The position numbers and the translations under genes were made by a program. A stretch of DNA of 35,650 nucleotides, taken from positions 1 to 35,650 of the forward strand of contig JBIIUJ010000009.1 of the NCBI GenBank assembly GCA_044340025.1. Reading direction: 5' to 3'. This DNA is from JBIIUJ01 sp044340025. GTDB taxonomy: Bacteria; Pseudomonadota; Alphaproteobacteria; Caulobacterales; Aquidulcibacteraceae. The notes beneath the pieces were generated by a model, which saw nothing but the letters and a program-made list of their open reading frames with translations, had not been told where the DNA came from and searched no databases. Of the stretch, positions 1 through 7,322 are shown one piece after another (position 1 is the stretch's first letter; each line of letters starts with the position of its first letter).

Positions 1-49
1 CGCTGCGCGAGCCGCCACAGAAAGGCCAACACATCAGGGAGAAAACGTC

Positions 50-916
50 ATGAGCCTTGCAGGCAAAACGCTGTTCATCACCGGGGCCAGCCGTGGCATC
101 GGGCTCGCGATCGCGCTGCGCGCCGCACGCGACGGGGCCAATATCGCGGTCGCGGCAAAGACGGCGGAGGCTCATCCCAAGCTCGAAGGCACGATCTACA
201 CCGCCGCCGCCGAAATCGAAGCGGCAGGCGGCAAGGCGCTCCCGCTCGTGGTCGACGTGCGCGACGAAGCCAACGTGCAGGACGCGGTGGACAGGACGGT
301 GGCCGCCTTTGGCGGGATCGACATCTGCATCAACAACGCGTCGGCGATCCAGCTGACCGGCACGCTCGCCACCGACATGAAGCGCTATGATCTGATGCAT
401 CAGATCAACACGCGCGGGACCTATCTCGTCTCCAAGACCTGCATCCCGCATCTCAAGCGCGCGTCGAACCCGCATGTGCTCAACCTCTCGCCGCCGCTCG
501 ACATGGCGCCGAAGTGGTTTGGCAATCACGTCGCCTACACGATGGCGAAGTATGGGATGAGCATGTGCGTCCTGGGCATGGCGGAGGAGTTCAGGGAGGA
601 TGGCGTCGCCTTCAACGCGCTCTGGCCGCGCACCGGGGTCGCGACAGCCGCCATCAAGAATGCGCTTGCGGGGGAAGCGGGCATGCTGATGTGCCGCACC
701 CCGGAGATCATGGCGGACGCGGCCTACGAGATCCTCAACCGCCCGGCGCGCGCCTTCACCGGCAATTTCGTGATCGACGATGTGATCCTGTACGAGGCCG
801 GCGTGCGTGATTTCGACCGCTACCGGGTGGACCCGACAAAGCCGCTGATTCCGGACTTCTTCGTGCCCGACGACGTGCCCCTGCCGCCGGGCGTCAGCCT
901 GGCGCCGGCCGCATGA
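50..916 (+). CDS. SDR family NAD(P)-dependent oxidoreductase (HSDL2-like)
   Basis: A 288-residue short-chain dehydrogenase. The cofactor loop TGASRGIG is at residues 11-18, NNAS at 95-98, a Ser near 147, and the catalytic pair Y163-xxx-K167 (YTMAK). The start ATG follows a strong Shine-Dalgarno sequence (AGGGAGAA, about 37-44). The extended C-terminus and the 'LSPPLDM' segment resemble the HSDL2-like SDR branch, which occurs near fatty-acyl or steroid CoA genes; the substrate is unknown. The stop overlaps the next start (ATGA at 913-916), so translation is probably coupled to the TPR gene. The SDR assignment is firm and the HSDL2-like placement is from memory of the family. Confidence 0.9.
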   Translation: MSLAGKTLFITGASRGIGLAIALRAARDGANIAVAAKTAEAHPKLEGTIYTAAAEIEAAGGKALPLVVDVRDEANVQDAVDRTVAAFGGIDICINNASAIQLTGTLATDMKRYDLMHQINTRGTYLVSKTCIPHLKRASNPHVLNLSPPLDMAPKWFGNHVAYTMAKYGMSMCVLGMAEEFREDGVAFNALWPRTGVATAAIKNALAGEAGMLMCRTPEIMADAAYEILNRPARAFTGNFVIDDVILYEAGVRDFDRYRVDPTKPLIPDFFVPDDVPLPPGVSLAPAA

Positions 917-1461
917 GGCGGGGTGGCGCGCTGGCCCTCGCCGCGCTGCTGGCGTGCGCTCCCGCGCTCGGCCAGGCGCCGGCGGGGCTTGAAGACGGGC
1001 TGTATCAGGCGCTGCGCGCCGCGCCCGATGCAGAAGCCGCAGCGGCGGTGGAGAACCGCCTCTGGGCGGTGTGGTCGGCGTCTGGCAGCGCCACGATCGA
1101 CGCTCTCCTCGCGCGCGCCGATGCGCTGGGCGCCAGCGAGGAGCCCGAGCGCGCAGGCGTGCTCCACGACGATATCGTCAGCCTCGCCCCTGGCTTCGCC
1201 GAAGGCTGGAACCGGCGCGCGGCGTTCCGCTTCGCCGAAGGCGATCTCTCCGGCGCTTTCGCCGATCTCAGCATGTGTCTGCGCCTGAACCCACGCCATT
1301 TCGGCGCCTGGTTGGGCGCGGGCGTGATCCTGGAAGAATGGGGCGAGCACGAAAAGGCGCTGGCGGCCTATCGGGAGGCTTTAGCCCTCCATCCCACGCT
1401 CAGCGATGCGCTGCGCGGCGCGCGGCGGATGGAATCCGCGATGAGCGGCGTGCGGGCATGA
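913..1461 (+). CDS. small exported TPR-repeat protein
   Basis: A 182-residue protein. It begins with MRR and a hydrophobic Ala/Leu stretch ending in ALGQA near residue 22, a plausible Sec signal peptide, so it is probably periplasmic. From about residue 90 to 165 there are two or three degenerate tetratricopeptide repeats (patterns like GWNRRAAFRFAEGD and AYREALALHP), so it is probably a protein-binding scaffold. It overlaps the upstream SDR by ATGA and the downstream hydrolase by ATGA (1458-1461), giving a tight three-gene unit. No enzymatic domain is seen and the partner is unknown. Confidence 0.8.
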   Translation: MRRGGALALAALLACAPALGQAPAGLEDGLYQALRAAPDAEAAAAVENRLWAVWSASGSATIDALLARADALGASEEPERAGVLHDDIVSLAPGFAEGWNRRAAFRFAEGDLSGAFADLSMCLRLNPRHFGAWLGAGVILEEWGEHEKALAAYREALALHPTLSDALRGARRMESAMSGVRA

Positions 1462-2372
1462 GCCTGGCCTTTGCCACGCTGGCGGCCGCGCCATGTGTCT
1501 GGTCGGCTGCTTATGGTCTCTGGGCGGAGCGCCGCTGGCCGGCCCAGGGCCGGTTCGTACCCGCTCTGGGCGCGCGCGCCCATATCTGGGAGGCTGGCGA
1601 GGGGCCGCCTGTGGTGCTCCTGCATGGGGCCAGCGGCTCGGTGCGCGACATGGCGGCCCCGCTTGCGGCGCATCTGGCCGGGCTGCGTCTCATCGCCATC
1701 GATCGCCCCTCCCACGGCCACAGCGGCGACGTTGCAGGGCATGCAAGGCTGGCCGTGCAGGCGCGGTTTGTCGCCGAGGCGCTGGCGGCGGCCGGCGTTG
1801 AGGGGCCGGTTACAGTGGCAGGCCACAGCTGGGGCGCGGCGGTCGCGCTGCGCCTGGCCATCGACTGTCCAAAGACGGTCAAGGCGTTGATCGCGATTGC
1901 TCCCGCCAGCCACCCTTTCGCCGGCCCGGTTGCCTTGCACAATCGACTGGGGGCGCTGCCGGTGCTCGGCCCGGCGCTGGCGTGGACTGTGCCAGCCATC
2001 CTGGGCCCTATCGCGCTTGAGGCCGGGCTCAAGAGCGCGTTCGCGCCGGGGCCCGTGCCGGCCGACTATGCCGAGCGGTCTGGCATCCCGCTCTATTTCC
2101 GCGCGAGGACCTTCGCGGCGAACGCACGCGACATGGCTGCAGCCAGCGCGGAGCTGGCCCTTCAGGCGCCGCAATACCCTGCCCTCACGCTTCCCGTGGC
2201 GGTCATCAGCGGCGGCGGCGATACGGTCGTCTCCAATGCGATCCATGCCAAGGCGCTGGCGCGCGACCTGGCCCACGCCGAGACGCTGCGTATCGAGGGC
2301 GCTGGCCATATGCCGACCTGGGCCGCCCCGCAGACAGTGGCCGGCGTTATCCGCAGGCTTGCTGAAGCGTGA
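1458..2372 (+). CDS. alpha/beta-fold hydrolase
   Basis: A 304-residue alpha/beta hydrolase. The oxyanion region LLHGASGS is near residues 54-61, the nucleophile elbow GHSWG puts Ser at 124, an Asp lies in GGGDTVVS (about 255), and the His is in GAGHMPTW (about 284). The catalytic triad is therefore complete. The N-terminal 20 residues are hydrophobic and may anchor the protein in the membrane. I chose the ATG at 1458 because it overlaps the TPR stop (ATGA) and the family similarity begins soon after it. The frame stays open back to 1071, but that part is antiparallel junk inside the TPR gene. The substrate cannot be predicted; esterase, lipase or haloperoxidase-like activity are all possible. 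Confidence 0.85.
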   Translation: MSLAFATLAAAPCVWSAAYGLWAERRWPAQGRFVPALGARAHIWEAGEGPPVVLLHGASGSVRDMAAPLAAHLAGLRLIAIDRPSHGHSGDVAGHARLAVQARFVAEALAAAGVEGPVTVAGHSWGAAVALRLAIDCPKTVKALIAIAPASHPFAGPVALHNRLGALPVLGPALAWTVPAILGPIALEAGLKSAFAPGPVPADYAERSGIPLYFRARTFAANARDMAAASAELALQAPQYPALTLPVAVISGGGDTVVSNAIHAKALARDLAHAETLRIEGAGHMPTWAAPQTVAGVIRRLAEA

Positions 2373-2374
2373 GC

Positions 2375-2404
2375 TTGTTTGCCGCGCCGGGCGCGCGCTA
2401 GACC
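2375..2404 (+). promoter_or_regulatory. candidate promoter of gapR
   Basis: TTGTTT at 2375-2380 followed by GCTAGACC at 2397-2404 resembles the Caulobacter housekeeping pattern (TTGaC, short spacer, GCTANAWC). It lies just after the hydrolase stop and about 37 bases before the gapR ATG. It is a motif match only. Confidence 0.35.
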
Positions 2405-2440
2405 AGCCGGCCTTTGACTTTCCCCTGGAGCTTTCCCGCC

Positions 2441-2725
2441 ATGGCCGACATCCTGGACGACGACATCATCGAGGCGGCGCCTCAATCCCTCACCGAGGCG
2501 GCCAAGGAAAAGCTCAAGCAGATGGTGTCGCGCATCGAGCGGATGGAAGAGGAAAAGGCCGCCATCGCGACCGAGATCAAGGAAGCCTACGCCGAAGCAA
2601 AGGGCCTTGGCTACGACACCAAGGCGCTGCGCGCGGTGATCCGGCTGCGCAAGCAGGATCGCCAGGAACGGGCCGAGGCGGAGGCAGTGCTCGACCTCTA
2701 TCTGCACGCGCTGGGCGAGATCTGA
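2441..2725 (+). CDS. gapR: GapR family DNA-binding nucleoid protein (DUF2312)
   Basis: A 94-residue protein with the DUF2312/GapR layout: an acidic N-terminal segment (MADILDDD), a long helical region with the KLKQMVSRIERMEEEK heptad, and a basic segment with LGYDTKALRAVIRLRK. In Caulobacter this family binds overtwisted AT-rich DNA and supports chromosome replication. I chose the ATG at 2441 because family members start with MAD; an in-frame ATG at 2414 would add nine residues of no family likeness. The next gene starts only 7 bases after the stop. Identification is confident. Confidence 0.9.
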   Translation: MADILDDDIIEAAPQSLTEAAKEKLKQMVSRIERMEEEKAAIATEIKEAYAEAKGLGYDTKALRAVIRLRKQDRQERAEAEAVLDLYLHALGEI

Positions 2726-2732
2726 GGCCGCC

Positions 2733-3083
2733 GTGGCCCGGCGCGTCGATCCCCAGATCACGGGTCGGGCGCTGCGTGCGGTGCGCAGGGCGCGCAAGAC
2801 CGCAGAAGCTGAAGGCCGCGACCTGACAGAGTGGGAAGGCGAGTTCCTGACCTCGGTGGAGGATCGGCTCGAGACGTTTGGCTCCGCCTTCGCCGATCCA
2901 GACAAGGGCGCGCTCTGCGGTGCGCTCTCGATGCGCCAGGGGCTGAAGCTCAAGCAGATCAATCAGAAAGCAAAGACCGGCGAGGACAGGCCAAAGCCTC
3001 GGCCGGCGCCCAAGCCGCGCAAGCCCTGGCGACGCAAGCCCAAGCCTGCGGCCCCGGCGTTGCAGGATGACGCGGAGGAATAA
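2733..3083 (+). CDS. conserved hypothetical protein with basic C-terminal tail
   Basis: A 116-residue protein starting at GTG, 7 bases after the gapR stop and so probably co-transcribed with it. Residues 1-60 look like a compact charged helical domain (MARRVDPQITGRALRAVRR, then WEGEFLTSVEDRLETFG). From about 85 the sequence is a low-complexity Lys/Arg/Pro tail (PKPRPAPKPRKPWRRKPKP) ending in acidic residues. There is no signal peptide or membrane segment. I do not recognise a named family. The basic tail and GapR linkage make nucleic-acid binding a reasonable guess. Confidence 0.7.
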   Translation: MARRVDPQITGRALRAVRRARKTAEAEGRDLTEWEGEFLTSVEDRLETFGSAFADPDKGALCGALSMRQGLKLKQINQKAKTGEDRPKPRPAPKPRKPWRRKPKPAAPALQDDAEE

Positions 3084-3103
3084 GCCCCTTGCGTTCGCCG
3101 CGC

Positions 3104-3132
3104 TTGCCCCCGGCCGCAGCGCGGTCCACTTA
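3104..3132 (+). promoter_or_regulatory. possible promoter close to the lipA start
   Basis: TTGCCC (3104-3109) and CACTTA (3127-3132) are separated by 17 bases. The predicted transcript start would fall within a few bases of the ATG at 3141, and no Shine-Dalgarno sequence is visible before that ATG. This would fit a leaderless or near-leaderless mRNA. The match is weak. Confidence 0.25.
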
Positions 3133-3140
3133 TCGCAGCA

Positions 3141-4082
3141 ATGACAACGCTGATCGATAATCGCGCGCAGGCGCTTCGCCATCCTGAAAAGCGCAATCGG
3201 CCCGATACGCCTGTGCTGCGCAAGCCGGACTGGATCCGCGTGAAGGCGCCCGGCGGGCAGGTTTACGCCGAGACGCGCGCCATCGTGAAGGAAAACCGTC
3301 TCACGACGGTCTGCGAGGAAGCCGGCTGCCCCAATATTGGCGAGTGCTGGTCCAAGAAGCACGCGACCATGATGATCATGGGCGATACCTGCACGCGGGC
3401 CTGCTCCTTTTGCAACGTCAAGACCGGCCTTCCGGCAGCGCTCGACCCCGAAGAGCCCGCCAATGTCGCCAAGGCGGTGGCGGCGATGGGGCTGGAGCAT
3501 GTCGTGATCACATCGGTTGACCGCGACGACCTCCCAGACGGCGGGGCGGCGCACTTTGTGGCGGTGATCCAGGCGATCCGGGCGGCGGCGCCGGCGACCA
3601 CGATCGAGATCCTGACCCCCGACTTCCTGCGCAAGGACGGCGCGGCGGAGGCGGTGATCGACGCAAAACCCGACGTCTTCAACCACAATCTCGAGACTGT
3701 GCCGAGGCTCTATCTGAAGATCCGGCCCGGCGCGCGCTATTATGCGTCACTCCGGCTTCTGGAGAAGGTGAAGGAGCGCGATCCGCGCCAGTTCACCAAG
3801 TCCGGCCTGATGGTGGGCCTGGGCGAGAGCAAGGAAGAAGTGATGCAGGTCATGGACGACATGCGCTCGGCCGGCGTCGATTTCCTGACCATCGGCCAGT
3901 ATCTCCAGCCCACCCGCAAGCATGCTGCAGTCGACCGCTTCGTCGAACCGGACGAATTCAAGGGCTATGAGGCGATCGCCTGGGCGAAGGGCTTTTCGAT
4001 GGTCTCCGCCAGCCCGCTGACAAGGTCGTCCTACCACGCGGGGGAGGATTTCGCCCGCTTGCGCGCGGCGCGTCGTGGCTGA
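3141..4082 (+). CDS. lipA: lipoyl synthase
   Basis: A 313-residue radical-SAM enzyme that inserts two sulfurs into octanoyl-lipoyl domains. The auxiliary cluster cysteines are C58, C63 and C69 (CEEAGCPNIGEC). The radical-SAM cluster is C84-x3-C88-x2-C91 (CTRACSFC). The C-terminal RSSYHAG motif is present near residue 296. Length and motifs are normal for LipA. The stop (4080-4082) overlaps the next gene's GTG start at 4075, an arrangement seen in many alphaproteobacteria where lipA precedes a COQ10/RatA-type gene. Confidence 0.97.
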   Translation: MTTLIDNRAQALRHPEKRNRPDTPVLRKPDWIRVKAPGGQVYAETRAIVKENRLTTVCEEAGCPNIGECWSKKHATMMIMGDTCTRACSFCNVKTGLPAALDPEEPANVAKAVAAMGLEHVVITSVDRDDLPDGGAAHFVAVIQAIRAAAPATTIEILTPDFLRKDGAAEAVIDAKPDVFNHNLETVPRLYLKIRPGARYYASLRLLEKVKERDPRQFTKSGLMVGLGESKEEVMQVMDDMRSAGVDFLTIGQYLQPTRKHAAVDRFVEPDEFKGYEAIAWAKGFSMVSASPLTRSSYHAGEDFARLRAARRG

Positions 4083-4602
4083 ACATTACCAGACCAGCAT
4101 CACGCTGCCCTACGACGCTGATGCGCTCTGCGGGCTGGTGGCCGATGTGCGCGCCTACCCGCGTTTCCTGCCCTGGGTGAAGGCGATCCGGGTCTGGGAC
4201 GAGGCTGAGGCCGGCGAAGTGCTTGAGTTTCAGGCCGAAGCCGCAATCGGCTACAAGATGGTCTCAGAACGTTTCGCCACCGGCGTGATCCATGATCGCG
4301 CCCGCCGCACCGTGACCACGACGCTCCTGCGGGGGCCGTTCCGGACGCTGGAAAACACCTGGACCTTCACTCCGCTCGCGAGCGGCGGGGCCAATGTCCA
4401 GTTCGATATCCTGTATGCTTTCAAGGGCGCGCTGCTGCAGGCGCTGCTGCAGGCGAATTTCGACAAGGCGGTGCGCGCCCTGATCGGCGCCTTCACCGCA
4501 GAGGCTGACCGGCGATTTGGCGGACAGACCCGCCTGCACGAGACGGCTGAGCGAAGGCTCAGTGGCGCAGGCCGAACACGCCCTGCTCCAGCAGCGCGAT
4601 GA
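4075..4602 (+). CDS. COQ10/RatA-type START-like (type II toxin RatA family) protein
   Basis: A 175-residue protein starting at GTG inside the lipA end (8-base overlap). The START/polyketide-cyclase-like signature is clear: YDADALCGLVADVRAYPRFL, then PWVKAIRV, then a FRTLENTW segment and a closing helix near 150. Homologues are called ubiquinone-binding COQ10 or ribosome-association toxin RatA; sequence alone does not decide, but in alphaproteobacteria next to lipA the COQ10-like role is usually assumed. The last 25 or so residues go beyond the usual family length and overlap, convergently, the 3' end of the small gene on the other strand (4559-4735). Confidence 0.85.
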   Translation: MAEHYQTSITLPYDADALCGLVADVRAYPRFLPWVKAIRVWDEAEAGEVLEFQAEAAIGYKMVSERFATGVIHDRARRTVTTTLLRGPFRTLENTWTFTPLASGGANVQFDILYAFKGALLQALLQANFDKAVRALIGAFTAEADRRFGGQTRLHETAERRLSGAGRTRPAPAAR

Positions 4603-4735
4603 CTGCATCCCAATGCTCCAGAGCGGCCGCATCGCCGGCGGCGGCGGCCTCCGCAGCGCGCATCACGGCGATCACGCCTGCATCCTCGCCATACTGAGCA
4701 AGGAGGCGCCCGGCGCTGGCTTGCGCCGTGCTCAT
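4559..4735 (-). CDS. 58-residue hypothetical protein
   Basis: A short minus-strand gene. Its ATG (4733-4735) overlaps the stop of the epimerase gene (ATGA), which suggests translational coupling. The product is Ala-rich and helical with the pattern AAEAAAAGDAAALEHWDAV, that is an Ala-rich helix, GD turn, then W-x-x-V; short alphaproteobacterial proteins with a similar GD...W pattern exist (DUF6961-like, from memory). Third codon positions are mostly G or C, as in real genes of the window. The 3' end overlaps the COQ10/RatA gene by 44 bases. Function is unknown. Confidence 0.55.
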   Translation of the reverse strand: MSTAQASAGRLLAQYGEDAGVIAVMRAAEAAAAGDAAALEHWDAVIALLEQGVFGLRH

Positions 4736-5697
4736 GCAGCCATCGCGCGCGCCAGCGCGGCCACGCCGTCGCGGGCGGGGCGCATGGCGCCGGCAAATCC
4801 GGCCGCATGAAGGGGGGCGAGATCAGCCGGGCGGGCTGGCGCGGGCGGCGAGAATGCCGGCGGGTCGGTGAACGTCACGTGCAGCTGACGGTTCAGCGCG
4901 GCAAACGCCCAGCGGGCGATATCCAGCGTCTCGGCCGTTTCGCCAGAACCGATCTCGACAAAGCCGCCGCCCTGATCCCGCAGCGTCAGGAAAGCGGCCG
5001 CAGCGCCCACATCATCGGCATGGACATAATCGCGCGCCTCGGTCCCGTCGGCGCGGCGTGGATCGGTCGAGCGCCACAGCTCGGCCGGCGCGCCCTCCGC
5101 TGCGGCGGCGGCCGCCCGGAACGGCACGCTGCGATAGGCGGCCTTGTGGGCTTCGCCAACGCCATAGGCGGTGAATAGCCGCAACCCTGTCCAGTGCGGC
5201 GGCGCCTCCCCGCGGGCGCTGTCGCGCGCGCAGGCGAGATCGAAGAGCTGTTTGGCCCGGCCAAACGCCGTCCGGGGCCGGTAGCTGGCGATCACATCCG
5301 GATCTGCACTAACCCCAGCCTTATCAGCGCCATAGACCTGCGCGCTGGACGCATAAACAAACGGCCGCTGCTTGGCCGCACACCACGCCCAAGCCGCGCG
5401 GGCGCCGTGATAAGCGCTGGCGAAGGCGGCGTCTGCATCGCGCGCGGCGGCGTTATCCTCCGCAAAATAGTGATAGCCGGCGACGGATCGCCAATGGGCA
5501 GCAAGCCAGCGATCCAGATCCTCCGGGGCGATCAGATCATGCAGGCGATCTGGCAAGGCGCGCCATTTCTGCGCGCTTTCCGGCCCCAGCCGGTCCACCA
5601 CCACGACCTCGACCCCGGGGTCTGCGGCCAGAGCGCGCGCAACGGCCCCGCCAATCAGCCCGGCCCCGCCGACCACCAGGAGTTTTGTTCCGATCAT
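4732..5697 (-). CDS. NAD-dependent epimerase/dehydratase, HldD-like
   Basis: A 321-residue extended SDR. Dinucleotide motif GGAGLIGG is at residues 10-17, YASSAQVYG at 115-123, and DYVHADDV is in the C-terminal half. The order and spacing resemble ADP-glycero-manno-heptose 6-epimerase (HldD), including GEAHK with K185 where HldD has its second catalytic Lys region. The usual Tyr of YxxxK is replaced by Phe (F145-G-R-A-K149; codon TTT). The start at 5697 gives MIGTKLL; an in-frame ATG at 5718 is an alternative. It is coupled to the 58-residue gene. Sugar substrate and activity are uncertain. Confidence 0.8.
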   Translation of the reverse strand: MIGTKLLVVGGAGLIGGAVARALAADPGVEVVVVDRLGPESAQKWRALPDRLHDLIAPEDLDRWLAAHWRSVAGYHYFAEDNAAARDADAAFASAYHGARAAWAWCAAKQRPFVYASSAQVYGADKAGVSADPDVIASYRPRTAFGRAKQLFDLACARDSARGEAPPHWTGLRLFTAYGVGEAHKAAYRSVPFRAAAAAAEGAPAELWRSTDPRRADGTEARDYVHADDVGAAAAFLTLRDQGGGFVEIGSGETAETLDIARWAFAALNRQLHVTFTDPPAFSPPAPARPADLAPLHAAGFAGAMRPARDGVAALARAMAA

Positions 5698-5752
5698 GGC
5701 TCTCGCCAGTCCCTGCATGCGCCTGTCTGTCGCAGGCGGCGAGCAAGGCATG

Positions 5753-5793
5753 TGCCGAGGCTTGCGCCCCCTGTCCAGCCTGACGCCTCGGCA
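5753..5793. repeat. inverted repeat in the epimerase-phr intergenic region
   Basis: TGCCGAGGC (5753-5761) and GCCTCGGCA (5785-5793) form a perfect 9-base inverted repeat with a 23-base loop, between the divergent epimerase and photolyase genes. No T-tract follows on either strand, so a terminator is unlikely; a looped operator or structured leader is possible. Confidence 0.4.
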
Positions 5794-5832
5794 GGGTGCA
5801 GCCAGTCGCCCCGATCGGGATGCAGCGCGGGT

Positions 5833-5860
5833 TGATCCGACCGGGCGCGGCGTGCGTAGA
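5833..5860 (+). promoter_or_regulatory. candidate ECF11 (RpoE/ChrR-type) promoter of the phr operon
   Basis: TGATCC (5833-5838), 16 bases, then CGTAGA (5855-5860). TGATCC with a CGTA-type -10 is the pattern I recall for ECF11 sigma factors that respond to singlet oxygen in Rhodobacter and Caulobacter. The predicted transcript start coincides with the chosen GTG of the photolyase (5867), implying a leaderless message. Gene content of the operon fits such control. Confidence 0.5.
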
Positions 5861-5866
5861 TCGACC

Positions 5867-7306
5867 GTGGCTGTCGATGCTTCCCCCGCTCTGGTCTGGC
5901 TGCGTGATGATTTGCGCCTGGACGATAACCCGGCTTTGGCCGCATCCGCCGATCGTCCCACTGTCGCGCTCTATGTTCTCGAAGACGGCCCCGACGCGCC
6001 ACGGGCCTTGGGCGGAGCGGCGCGCTGGTGGCTTCATCACGCTCTGAGCGCCCTTGCCGCAGGGCTGGCCGCCCGCGGCGCAGCGCTTGTGCTGCGTCGT
6101 GGCGATCCGCGCGTCATTGTGCCTGGGGTGGCTCTAGAACACGGATTTGGTTCTGTTTTCTGGAACAGGCGGTATCGCCCTGCCGATCAGGCGACCGACG
6201 CTGCGGTCAAAGCTGATCTGAAACAGGCAGGGGTGGAGGCGCGCAGCTTCAAGGGCGCGCTGCTGTTCGAGCCGTGGGAGATCCAGACCGGATCAGGCGG
6301 CCCCTACAAGGTGTTCACGCCGTTCTGGCGGGCCGCGCAGAGCCGCGCGATTGATCCGCCCTATCCGACGCCGCCCGCCTGGCCGCAGGGCGCGCCAGAG
6401 ATCGCCAGCGAGGCGCTCGACGATTGGGCGCTGCTGCCCGCAAAGCCGGACTGGGCGGGCGGCCTGCGCGCGGCCTGGACGCCTGGAGAGGCGGGCGCGC
6501 ACGCCCGGCTGGAGCGGTTTCTCGACGGGCCGCTGAAGGGGTACGCCCAGGCGCGCAACCTTCCTGCCGTGACGGGGACATCCCGCCTGTCGCCGCATCT
6601 GCGCTTTGGCGAGATCGGTCCGCGCCGGGTCTATCGTGCAGCGGCGGCCGCCGCCGCACGCCGGGGGCTTCAGACCGACGGCGAGGTGTTTCACACCGAA
6701 CTGGGCTGGCGGGAGTTTTCCTACGGCCTTCTCAATCACTTCCCGGAGTTTCCAGAGACCTCATGGAAGCCGGAGTTCGAGCGCATGCCCTGGCGCGACG
6801 ACCCCGCCCAGCTGAGCGCGTGGCAGCGCGGGCAGACCGGCTATCCCATCGTGGACGCCGGCATGCGGGAGCTGTGGACAACCGGCTGGATACACAACCG
6901 GGTGCGCATGATCGTGGGCTCCTTTCTGGTCAAGCACCTGATGATCCATTGGCGGCGCGGGGAAGAATGGTTCTGGGACACGCTGGTGGACGCAGACCCC
7001 GCCAACAACGCGGCCGGCTGGCAGTGGATCGCCGGATCCGGCGCGGACGCCGCGCCCTATTTCCGGATCTTCAACCCGGTGACACAGGGCGAGAAATTCG
7101 ACCCCGAGGGCGCCTATGTGCGGCGCTGGGCGCCAGAGCTTGGCCGCCTGCCGAACGCCTTTGTGCACAAGCCCTGGCAAGCCCCCTCCGAGGTGCTGCG
7201 TGCGGCTGGGCTCCGGCTGGGATTGGACTATCCCTATCCGATCGTCGATCATGCGCAGGCTCGGCAACGCGCGCTGGACGCCTACGCCGGGTTGAAGGCG
7301 GCCTGA
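5867..7306 (+). CDS. phr: deoxyribodipyrimidine photolyase (class I CPD photolyase / cryptochrome family)
   Basis: A 479-residue flavoprotein that repairs UV-induced pyrimidine dimers with blue light. N-terminal antenna domain: ALVWLRDDLRLDDNPAL. FAD and DNA-binding domain: TSRLSPHLRFGEI, ELGWREFSYGLL, PIVDAGMRELWTTGWIHNR, DADPANNAAGWQW and RIFNPVTQGEKFDP, all intact and in the family order. The frame is open upstream to 5696, but family similarity begins right after GTG 5867; that start gives a normal length. A second GTG at 5852 would lie within the predicted promoter. It is followed after 16 bases by the FAD protein gene. Confidence 0.95.
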   Translation: MAVDASPALVWLRDDLRLDDNPALAASADRPTVALYVLEDGPDAPRALGGAARWWLHHALSALAAGLAARGAALVLRRGDPRVIVPGVALEHGFGSVFWNRRYRPADQATDAAVKADLKQAGVEARSFKGALLFEPWEIQTGSGGPYKVFTPFWRAAQSRAIDPPYPTPPAWPQGAPEIASEALDDWALLPAKPDWAGGLRAAWTPGEAGAHARLERFLDGPLKGYAQARNLPAVTGTSRLSPHLRFGEIGPRRVYRAAAAAAARRGLQTDGEVFHTELGWREFSYGLLNHFPEFPETSWKPEFERMPWRDDPAQLSAWQRGQTGYPIVDAGMRELWTTGWIHNRVRMIVGSFLVKHLMIHWRRGEEWFWDTLVDADPANNAAGWQWIAGSGADAAPYFRIFNPVTQGEKFDPEGAYVRRWAPELGRLPNAFVHKPWQAPSEVLRAAGLRLGLDYPYPIVDHAQARQRALDAYAGLKAA

Positions 7307-7322
7307 AGGGGAGAAACGCCGC

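Noticed and set aside
1071..1457. Upstream extension of the alpha/beta hydrolase frame
   Set aside because: It overlaps the TPR gene in another frame and is Arg-rich; the ATGA-coupled start at 1458 fits the family.
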